Shown: piece after piece, positions 1-5,728 of the stretch | Numbering within the stretch: position 1 is the first letter of the stretch | How the letters are laid out: the number at the start of each line of letters is the position of its first letter | DNA from: a bacterium | Lineage (GTDB): Bacteria > Electryoneota > RPQS01 | DNA: 21,453 nucleotides | Assembly: GCA_018814465.1 (NCBI GenBank) | Contig: JAHIZR010000187.1 | Span: 1-21,453 of the forward strand | Direction of reading: 5' to 3' | Position numbers and translations under genes: made by a program | The notes under the pieces: generated by a model | The model's input: only the letters and a program-made list of their open reading frames with translations | The model's database searches: none | What the model was told of the DNA's origin: nothing

Positions 1-1
1 A

Positions 2-61
2 ACACTTCAAAAGAATGATCTGTTATTCGTGAATCTGGTAACGGATCTCGAAGACAGTTAA
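2..61 (+). CDS. 3' end of an upstream gene (partial), possibly a further ExbD
   Basis: An open frame enters from the window edge and ends at TAA 59-61, giving a 19-residue C-terminus that ends in NLVTDLEDS. It stops 21 bases before the exbD start, in the same direction, so it is probably the previous gene of the same operon. In Bacteroidetes-type Ton cassettes an exbD is often preceded by exbB or another exbD, which makes either plausible here. The visible residues are too few to assign a family. Confidence 0.5.
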   Translation, partial: TLQKNDLLFVNLVTDLEDS

Positions 62-82
62 ACGAATGATCAGGAAAGATAA

Positions 83-838
83 ATGGGCGCTGTTGATTTA
101 GGCGGATCCAAACCTGCAGGCGGCGGAGGACAATCGTGGAAGCGACCGCGAGTCAAGATTCGTATTGATATGACTCCGATGGTCGACATTGCTTTTCTGC
201 TGTTGATTTTTTTCATGGTGACAACGGTCTTCAGACTGCCGACGGCAATGGAGATGGTTCTGCCGCCCCCGGATGAAATAGTACAACCTGTTGAAGTCTT
301 CAAAGAGAAGATGATCACATTCCTTGTCATGGAGAATGATTCTCTGGCCTATTTCGTCGGCACGGAAGCACCCAAGCCGCTGACTTGGGATAGTCTGCAT
401 TACAAGCTGCAGGAACGACGGGCGAAGCTGATGAAGGGTGATGTCGAGCAAGTCGAGACAATCGACAGAATCATTACTCTCTCCGATACGAATCTGATTA
501 AGTACGAAGAGCGATACGGTGATGAGCAGACATTTGATCGGATTGACTTAGCGATTAAACGGGCGGAGCTTCCAGCTTGGTCGCGTGATGAAAAAGTGAA
601 GCTGCTGAACGATATCAAAGAGATGGATAAGCTGATTGTCATTGCGAAGATTCACAAAAAAGCCCGCTATATGACGATGGTGGACTTGATCGATGAATTG
701 AACGTCGCCCGGTCAACTCGTTTCTCGATTGACAAGTTTACAGTCTATGAAGATTCGCTACTCCGCATAAACGGCTTTGAGACGTCCGGTCCGGAAGGTC
801 TCCCGGTTGTGGAATTCGAGTACGAAGACGAATCCTAA
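83..838 (+). CDS. exbD: ExbD/TolR-family proton-channel subunit of a Ton system, with enlarged periplasmic part
   Basis: ExbD works with ExbB to use the proton motive force across the inner membrane and energise TonB. The start ATG has AGGA at 72-75, seven bases upstream. Residues 1-27 are a cytoplasmic Gly/Arg-rich tail. Residues 28-50 are the single membrane helix, with the family motif D-M-T-P-M-V-D-I-A-F; Asp35 matches the proton-carrying Asp of E. coli ExbD (D25). The rest should be periplasmic. At 251 residues it is well above the E. coli length (about 141). The excess is a highly charged stretch, roughly residues 95-190, that looks helical and separates the membrane anchor from a C-terminal part resembling the usual ExbD end (VDLIDELNVAR...). 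Two tonB genes follow. ExbD is preferred to TolR because of those neighbours. Confidence 0.9.
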   Translation: MGAVDLGGSKPAGGGGQSWKRPRVKIRIDMTPMVDIAFLLLIFFMVTTVFRLPTAMEMVLPPPDEIVQPVEVFKEKMITFLVMENDSLAYFVGTEAPKPLTWDSLHYKLQERRAKLMKGDVEQVETIDRIITLSDTNLIKYEERYGDEQTFDRIDLAIKRAELPAWSRDEKVKLLNDIKEMDKLIVIAKIHKKARYMTMVDLIDELNVARSTRFSIDKFTVYEDSLLRINGFETSGPEGLPVVEFEYEDES

Positions 839-905
839 TATAGTAGACCAAGACCGAAAACTGCGATAATATGTCGCGCTACGGAAGCAAATAGGCAGCA
901 ATGTC

Positions 906-1652
906 ATGGATATATTTCAAGAGTTAATGAAAGGCAGATACGGCTCGATGGAGCTGAAGAAGTATGTCGGCCCGAACCTGATTCGCGGGCTGATCTTCAG
1001 CATTCTGCTCCATAGCGTCGTGATAGCAGCCCCTTGGATAGTCACACTGTTCAAAGGTGAAGAAGAGATTTCTGACAGGGTGATGGTGCTCGATCCGGCT
1101 ATTTTGAAAAAGCTGAAGGCGCTTGATCCAAACCGCAAGGCGGCTCCTGTAATCGCGCGTCCGAAACTGGCACGTCCAAAGGTTACGGTTGCGATCGCAG
1201 TTGAGGAAGAGAAGCAGGAAGAAGAAGTCGAGATCATGAAGCAGGAAGAGCTCCAGCAGGCGATCGTTGAGGAGTATGCGGATTTTGGCGGAGATACGCT
1301 TGATTTCGATCCGAATACTGAGATTGTTCTGTCCGAAGAAATTCCCGACGCCGGTATTTTCATTCCATTTGAGGTATCACCGCAGCCCTTGCCTGATTTC
1401 AGTCCTTGGCCTGAATATCCTGAGATCGCTCAGAAGTCGGGAACTCCGGGGAAGGTGATAGCCAAAGTTTACGTTAACAAAGAAGGTCTTGTAAAGAAGT
1501 GGATGATTCTGTCCGCAAAACCGGAGCATCTTGGTTTTGAGGAAGAGGTGGCGAAAGTCATTGAAAAATGGAGATTCACTCCGGCGATTCAGCAGGGGAA
1601 TCCGGTCGGTGTGTGGATCACGATTCCATTTACTTTCAAAGTCAAGAATTAG
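906..1652 (+). CDS. tonB: TonB energy transducer, first paralogue
   Basis: TonB carries conformational energy from ExbBD to outer-membrane TonB-dependent receptors. The 248-residue protein has a short cytoplasmic segment, one membrane helix (about residues 26-46), a charged linker rich in Glu and Lys (about 60-125) rather than classic Pro-Lys repeats, and a C-terminal TonB domain (about 160-248) ending in IPFTFKVKN. Inside the helix the pair Ser32 and His36 keeps the SxxxH spacing of E. coli TonB (S16/H20), needed for coupling to ExbBD. The conserved FEEEVAKVIEKWRFTPA block fits the TonB C-terminal fold. The start ATG has only a weak ribosome site. The 120-base gap to the second tonB contains a strong hairpin. 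Its N-terminus (LKKYVGPNLIRGLI) is clearly related to that of the next gene, so the two arose by duplication. Confidence 0.88.
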   Translation: MDIFQELMKGRYGSMELKKYVGPNLIRGLIFSILLHSVVIAAPWIVTLFKGEEEISDRVMVLDPAILKKLKALDPNRKAAPVIARPKLARPKVTVAIAVEEEKQEEEVEIMKQEELQQAIVEEYADFGGDTLDFDPNTEIVLSEEIPDAGIFIPFEVSPQPLPDFSPWPEYPEIAQKSGTPGKVIAKVYVNKEGLVKKWMILSAKPEHLGFEEEVAKVIEKWRFTPAIQQGNPVGVWITIPFTFKVKN

Positions 1653-1669
1653 TATTGATTGATAGTATT

Positions 1670-1707
1670 GTGCAGCCGCGCGGGGATCACCTCGTGCGGT
1701 TGCGCAC
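1670..1707 (+). promoter_or_regulatory. Stable hairpin between the two tonB genes
   Basis: Bases 1675-1685 pair with 1690-1700 as an 11-bp stem (three G-U pairs) closed by the tetraloop ATCA. Below it GTGC at 1670-1673 pairs with GCAC at 1704-1707 across a 1x3 internal loop. No T-run follows, so it is not a standard intrinsic terminator. It could be a transcript stabiliser or attenuator that sets unequal levels of the two TonB proteins. The function is inference. Confidence 0.45.
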
Positions 1708-1761
1708 TCTCAATAGACCATGTCCCGGGGTCTTTCTTCGAACTCAGGTAGTATAACTTGC

Positions 1762-1767
1762 AGGAGG
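1762..1767 (+). promoter_or_regulatory. Shine-Dalgarno site that sets the second tonB start
   Basis: A perfect AGGAGG lies six bases before ATG 1774. The same frame is open upstream to 1720, but only the 1774 start has a ribosome site and aligns with the N-terminus of the first TonB. Confidence 0.8.
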
Positions 1768-1773
1768 TGCGTC

Positions 1774-2529
1774 ATGACTACCACGGAAAGACTGAAAAGG
1801 ATCGGTTCACAGGAATTGAGGAAGCGGTTAGGTCCGAATCTGGTGCGAGGTCTGATCGCAAGTGTGTTTATACACAGTGCGATTGTCTCGATCGGTCTGT
1901 TTGAATGGAGTGATGAGCCTGAAAAGGGCGGCCGGGGCGGCCGGATCGTGCAGATCCCACCTCCGCAATCACCGCCCGAAAAGGACCGCTATACTCAGCC
2001 GATTCGTAGATTCGAGAAGCCTGTTCTGCCGGAAGTGGAGATTCCGATCCCGGTTGAAGAGGAACCGAAGCTCGTCGAGGAACCGGACCCAGAAATTCCC
2101 GAAATGGACAAGCTTATTGAAAGGTACGGCACTTCCTCTGATCCCGCAGTACAGGAACAGAACGGATGGGGCAATGGTGAAGATCCGCTCGTTGATCTGG
2201 ATGTGAATTCAGCCGGATTTGAAAAGCCATGGGAGAAGTACGTTGCGCGGGAGATTGAACCGGTCCCCCTGTCGACCAATCCACGTCCTGAGTTTCCTTC
2301 AATCGCAGCCAAGGCCGGCATCACCGCGAAGGTGAGAGTATGGGTACTTGTTGGTGTTGACGGATCTGTTGAAAAATGGATTATCATCGATACCTCAACG
2401 CCCGGACTTGGCTTTGAGGAAGCCGTGGAAGCAGTCATTGGTAAGTGGCAATTCACACCTGCGATTCAGGGCCGGCAGCCGGTTGCCGTTTGGGTGAATA
2501 TTCCCTTTAGTTTCAGGATAAAAAATTAG
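1774..2529 (+). CDS. tonB: TonB energy transducer, second paralogue
   Basis: This 251-residue TonB has a short cytoplasmic N-terminus, a membrane helix at about residues 24-43, a Pro/Glu-rich periplasmic linker (about 58-110, with PPPQSPPE and repeated IP.PVEEEP-like units), and a C-terminal TonB domain (about 168-251) ending in IPFSFRIKN. Ser30 and His34 keep the SxxxH coupling motif in the helix. The N-terminal block (RKRLGPNLVRGLI) and the C-terminal domain match the preceding TonB, while the linkers differ in both sequence and composition. This suggests tandem duplication followed by linker divergence, perhaps to serve different receptors or different periplasm spans. ATG 1774 is chosen over the longer frame because of AGGAGG at 1762-1767. 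Confidence 0.88.
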   Translation: MTTTERLKRIGSQELRKRLGPNLVRGLIASVFIHSAIVSIGLFEWSDEPEKGGRGGRIVQIPPPQSPPEKDRYTQPIRRFEKPVLPEVEIPIPVEEEPKLVEEPDPEIPEMDKLIERYGTSSDPAVQEQNGWGNGEDPLVDLDVNSAGFEKPWEKYVAREIEPVPLSTNPRPEFPSIAAKAGITAKVRVWVLVGVDGSVEKWIIIDTSTPGLGFEEAVEAVIGKWQFTPAIQGRQPVAVWVNIPFSFRIKN

Positions 2530-2567
2530 GAGGTTGACGTAATCGCGTCATCGTCAGCTGACAGGAT

Positions 2568-2801
2568 ATGAAACTGATTGTTGGATGGATTATGCCGATC
2601 GCATTTGCGATCATCGGCGCAGCTATCATGACAGGATATATGCTTCCCCAATTGCCTGATGGGACGCTGCTGCGTCCAATCATGGGAATGGTAGTGATAT
2701 TGATCGGAGTTCATCGTTTCGTCGTTTCACGAATGCCTGCGGCGCCTAGTGAGCGGCGTTTCGGAGGTGATCGTCCAAGACCTTGGGATAAACATGAATA
2801 G
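2568..2801 (+). CDS. Small two-helix membrane protein, family not recognised
   Basis: A 77-residue protein with two hydrophobic segments (about residues 3-27 and 35-54) joined by a short polar turn (LPDGTLLRP). It ends in a basic, Pro/Arg-rich hydrophilic tail (SERRFGGDRPRPWDKHE). The hairpin topology predicts both ends on the same side. The gene lies 38 bases after the second tonB and its stop overlaps the start of the next gene (ATGAATAG, 8 bases), which argues for a real, translationally coupled gene. AGGAGG at 2528-2533 is far upstream; the nearest purine stretch, AGGAT, directly abuts the ATG. I do not recognise a family. Its position suggests an accessory of the Ton complex, which is inference. 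Confidence 0.7.
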   Translation: MKLIVGWIMPIAFAIIGAAIMTGYMLPQLPDGTLLRPIMGMVVILIGVHRFVVSRMPAAPSERRFGGDRPRPWDKHE

Positions 2802-3672
2802 AATTGTAAGAAACTTTTTACTCGTCGCGCTGTTATCAACAGCGATCTGGAGCTGCGGACCGCGCGCACCCCGCGAAAGTTATACGGTAGGTACGGCGTT
2901 GATCGGTTCGTCGGATGCCGTCTTTGATCTGGCGGCAAGCCTTGTTCAGGATTACCAATCTCAGTACAGCACCGCCTTTGTCAGCGTCTATCGGCATGAA
3001 ACACGGGCGTTGATCGATACTCTGATCAGCGAGCGTGCTGAAGAGATATTCATTGATCGTTCACTCACTCCTGCTGAGACTCTGGCGTTCGCCCGGCAGG
3101 GATTGAAGCTCTATACCTACGGGATTTGCTATTACCCGGTCTATTTCATGGTGGATACCGTAATGGGCATCGCTGAGATTGACAGCGCCAGATTGCGGGG
3201 AATCCTCACCGGACAGATTACAAATTGGAAGGAGGTGGGCGGGCGAGATCAGTTAATTACACCGTTCTTGCCGCTTCCGGGGACCGGAGCTTGGGCGACG
3301 ATTACGGACTATTTCGGAGAATTGGATTCGCTCGTTGCTGTGCCCTGTTCGACAGACACCCGTATGCTGGAGCTTGCGCGGGACGATCCAGGCGCCTTTT
3401 TGGTTTACTCGCATCCCTCCGAGGAACTCCATCGTTATAGACGGCTGCGTTGGTCGGTCGACGAGCTGCGGATTCCCGCAAACGTGAAGCGGATTCTTGA
3501 ATCTCCGATTTATCCTTTCATGATGGAGTTTACCTATGCGACGACGCGCAACAAGGGTGATGTAGCGGCGGGATTTCTAACCTTTATGATGGCGACGAAC
3601 GGGCAGCGGTTTTTAATGGAAAGAGGCTATCGGCCTGCGGTCGCGCCAGTGCGGGTGATTCATTCGAAGTAA
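2794..3672 (+). CDS. PstS-like substrate-binding lipoprotein of the Ton cassette
   Basis: A 292-residue predicted lipoprotein: a signal peptide (NRIVRNFLLVALLSTAIWS) is followed by Cys21, the likely lipidation site. The mature part resembles the PBP-like-2/PstS family. The clearest match is the block ILTGQITNWKEVGG near residues 136-149, typical of phosphate-binding proteins. No pstCAB transporter genes are visible. In Bacteroidetes, PstS-like proteins of this type are often encoded beside exbB-exbD-tonB and are not part of an ABC importer, and the same arrangement is seen here. The exact ligand is unknown. The frame is open upstream to a GTG at 2749, but only ATG 2794 puts a signal peptide at the N-terminus. 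An intrinsic terminator follows 27 bases after the stop. Confidence 0.82.
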   Translation: MNRIVRNFLLVALLSTAIWSCGPRAPRESYTVGTALIGSSDAVFDLAASLVQDYQSQYSTAFVSVYRHETRALIDTLISERAEEIFIDRSLTPAETLAFARQGLKLYTYGICYYPVYFMVDTVMGIAEIDSARLRGILTGQITNWKEVGGRDQLITPFLPLPGTGAWATITDYFGELDSLVAVPCSTDTRMLELARDDPGAFLVYSHPSEELHRYRRLRWSVDELRIPANVKRILESPIYPFMMEFTYATTRNKGDVAAGFLTFMMATNGQRFLMERGYRPAVAPVRVIHSK

Positions 3673-3698
3673 CGGAAGCCCGTGATTCCGGTGTTTTC

Positions 3699-3730
3699 AG
3701 GATCCGAGGAATCGGGTCCTTTTTATTTAG
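3699..3730 (+). terminator. Intrinsic terminator ending the Ton cassette
   Basis: A 9-bp stem (3699-3707 with 3712-3720, one G-U pair) is closed by the tetraloop GGAA and followed directly by TTTTATTTAG. Confidence 0.9.
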
Positions 3731-3772
3731 TATCGAGCCGCAAACTATCTGAAAAGCTGATAAGCACTTCGC

Positions 3773-3801
3773 TTGCCGTTTTCATTGAAAATTCATATAC
3801 T
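3773..3801 (+). promoter_or_regulatory. Sigma-70-type promoter for the gcvT unit
   Basis: TTGCCG (3773-3778, 4 of 6 to consensus) and TATACT (3796-3801, 5 of 6) are separated by 17 bases. They lie after the terminator of the previous unit and about 40 bases before the gcvT start, within an AT-rich stretch. The expected transcription start is near 3808. Confidence 0.6.
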
Positions 3802-3840
3802 TAATATTAGGCCAAGTTGAGGAGTTTGAGGTTATAAGCA

Positions 3841-4935
3841 TTGAAAAAAACAGCACTTACATCAAAGCACGAAGCCCTCGGAGCCAAAATGGTAGACTTC
3901 GCAGGCTACAGGATGCCGATCCAATACCATTCGATACGAGCCGAACACATGAGGGTTCGTACAACCGTGGGTGTGTTCGATGTGTCCCATATGGGAGAAT
4001 TCTTTGTAACGGGCGAGGGACGGGAGGAGTTCATTGACCGCATGACGGTCAATGATGTCAAGTCAATGCATGCCGGACAGGCACAATATTCGTGCATGTG
4101 CATGCCTGATGGCGGGATAGTGGATGATCTGCTGATCTATAAGTTTGAAGACAAGTTTATGATCGTAGTGAACGCGGCGAATACGAAGAAGGATTGGGAT
4201 TGGCTTTTTTCGCATAAACCGTCCACTGTTGAGATGAAGGATCGGACCGATGACTATTCATTGCTGGCTATCCAAGGGCGAGAAGCGTCGGCGGTAATAA
4301 ATCAAATCGCGGATTCAGATGTTACCTCACTGCGCTATTACACGTTTGTTGACGGGAAGGCTTGCGATCATCCGGCGATTATCTCGCGGACAGGGTATAC
4401 CGGAGAAGACGGGTTTGAGCTCTATCTTGAAAATGAATTTGCTCCGGATGTTTGGGATGCCGTGATGAAGGCTGGGAAGCGATATGAGATCGAGCCTATC
4501 GGTCTGGGTGCGCGGGACAGTTTGCGGCTTGAAATGAAAATGGCTTTATACGGAAACGATATCGACGGGACAACAAATCCGCTTGAAGCCGGTCTTGGTT
4601 GGATTACAAAGTTGAATAAAGAATCCGATTTTGTTGGCAAAGAGCAATTACTGAAGATCAAGGAAGAAGGCGTTACACGCAGGCTGGCGGCGATTCAGCT
4701 TGAGGATTCAGGTTTCCCGCGACCTGGCTATCCGATTCTGAGTGAGACCAAAGGCGGGGAAGTGATCGGTAAGGTGACTTCGGGCACGGTATCACCAATG
4801 CTGAACAAGGGAATCGCCTTGGGCTACGTGCCGGTGGATCTTGCGAAAGTCGGAACGAAGCTCGCAATTGATTGTCGCGGTAAGATCAATGCAGCGGAAG
4901 TTATTAAGCCGCCGTTCTATATCCGGCCTTATTAA
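3841..4935 (+). CDS. gcvT: Glycine cleavage system T protein (aminomethyltransferase)
   Basis: GcvT takes the aminomethyl group from the lipoyl arm of H protein and gives methylene-tetrahydrofolate and ammonia, in the cytoplasm. The 364-residue length is normal. Visible family blocks are FDVSHMGEF (about 46-54), GGIVDDLLIYKF with Asp96 as the likely catalytic Asp (human D101), SRTGYTGEDGFELY (about 187-200), and GLGARDSLRLE. The C-terminal barrel region contains TSGTVSPMLNKGIALGYV. The start is TTG, supported by GAGG at 3828-3831 nine bases upstream and by N-terminal alignment (KKTALTSKHEALGAKMVDFAG). It is the first gene after a promoter. gcvH and gcvP are not in the window, so the system is split. 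The folate-binding relative YgfZ is excluded by the full set of GcvT motifs. Confidence 0.95.
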   Translation: MKKTALTSKHEALGAKMVDFAGYRMPIQYHSIRAEHMRVRTTVGVFDVSHMGEFFVTGEGREEFIDRMTVNDVKSMHAGQAQYSCMCMPDGGIVDDLLIYKFEDKFMIVVNAANTKKDWDWLFSHKPSTVEMKDRTDDYSLLAIQGREASAVINQIADSDVTSLRYYTFVDGKACDHPAIISRTGYTGEDGFELYLENEFAPDVWDAVMKAGKRYEIEPIGLGARDSLRLEMKMALYGNDIDGTTNPLEAGLGWITKLNKESDFVGKEQLLKIKEEGVTRRLAAIQLEDSGFPRPGYPILSETKGGEVIGKVTSGTVSPMLNKGIALGYVPVDLAKVGTKLAIDCRGKINAAEVIKPPFYIRPY

Positions 4936-4954
4936 GAGTATCGTCTGAGAATAT

Positions 4955-5728
4955 ATGATGAACATCAGCGTTTGCACAACTCCCGCGGAAATCACAGATG
5001 ACGATATTCGCAACTGTATCGTGGTTGTGATAGATGTGCTGCGAAGTTCGTCGACGATCATCGCGGCGCTGGCCAATGGCGCTCGCGAAGTGATTCCCGT
5101 TAGTACTCCCGCTGAAGCCGGCGAGCTTGCATCCCGCTTGGATATAACCGGATCGTTGATGGGAGGCGAACGCGAGGGCAGGCAGATCGAGGGGTTTGAC
5201 TTGGGGAATTCGCCGCCGCAGTATGCGGAAGACATCGTAGCGGGGAAAACGGTCTTTTTCTCTTCTTCTAACGGAACTCCCGCGATTTTGCGCGTAAAGA
5301 ATGCCAATCGAGTGATCATCGGCGGCTTTAATAATTTGTCAACCGTTCTCGAGTATCTGCTCCAACAGCGGAAAGAAATCATCATCCTATGCTCGGGTCG
5401 TTCGGGCAGATTTTCGTTGGAGGATTTCGTCTGCGCCGGAAGCATGATTGCCGGATTGATGGGACGGCTGAAGGGCCCGGACGTCTCGTTCAATGATGCC
5501 GCGACCGCAGCGGCGGAGCTGTACCGGAGGAATATGAATCTCCTTGTCGATGTCATGCGCAGGTCAGAGCATGGGAAACGGCTGATGGAGATTGGTTTTG
5601 GAAAAGACTTGAGCTATTGTGCTCAGATAGATTCACATAATGTGCTTCCCCTCTATGTTGAAGGAAAAATCCGAGGCTTAAAGCAGGATGCCGGCGCGCT
5701 CGCAGAAACAGAAACCGCAACAGCGTGA
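4955..5728 (+). CDS. comB: ComB family protein, probable 2-phosphosulfolactate phosphatase
   Basis: ComB hydrolyses 2-phosphosulfolactate to sulfolactate, a step in archaeal coenzyme M synthesis. Bacterial members occur widely without that pathway, so the substrate here is uncertain. The 257-residue protein has the family blocks IDVLRSSSTI (about 27-36), GGEREGRQIEGFDLGNSP (about 71-88), FSSSNGTPA (about 103-111), and CSGRSGRFSLEDFVCAG (about 148-164). Two adjacent ATGs (4955 and 4958) are possible starts, and the ribosome site is weak. It follows gcvT by 19 bases and its last 41 bases overlap ftsK in another frame, so it is cotranscribed with both. Its family assignment is firm; its role in this organism is not. 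Confidence 0.88.
   Translation: MMNISVCTTPAEITDDDIRNCIVVVIDVLRSSSTIIAALANGAREVIPVSTPAEAGELASRLDITGSLMGGEREGRQIEGFDLGNSPPQYAEDIVAGKTVFFSSSNGTPAILRVKNANRVIIGGFNNLSTVLEYLLQQRKEIIILCSGRSGRFSLEDFVCAGSMIAGLMGRLKGPDVSFNDAATAAAELYRRNMNLLVDVMRRSEHGKRLMEIGFGKDLSYCAQIDSHNVLPLYVEGKIRGLKQDAGALAETETATA

Noticed and set aside
862..870. GATAAT resembling a -10 box before the first tonB
   Set aside because: No acceptable -35 box lies 16-18 bases upstream, and the gap is short and within an operon.
1752..1757. TATAAC resembling a -10 box just before the second tonB
   Set aside because: No -35 box at suitable spacing; the transcription start would fall almost on the ribosome site.
4792..5556. A 254-codon minus-strand frame opposite comB
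   Set aside because: It is antisense to a clear ComB protein, has Ser/Arg-rich low-information content, and no ribosome site or family match.
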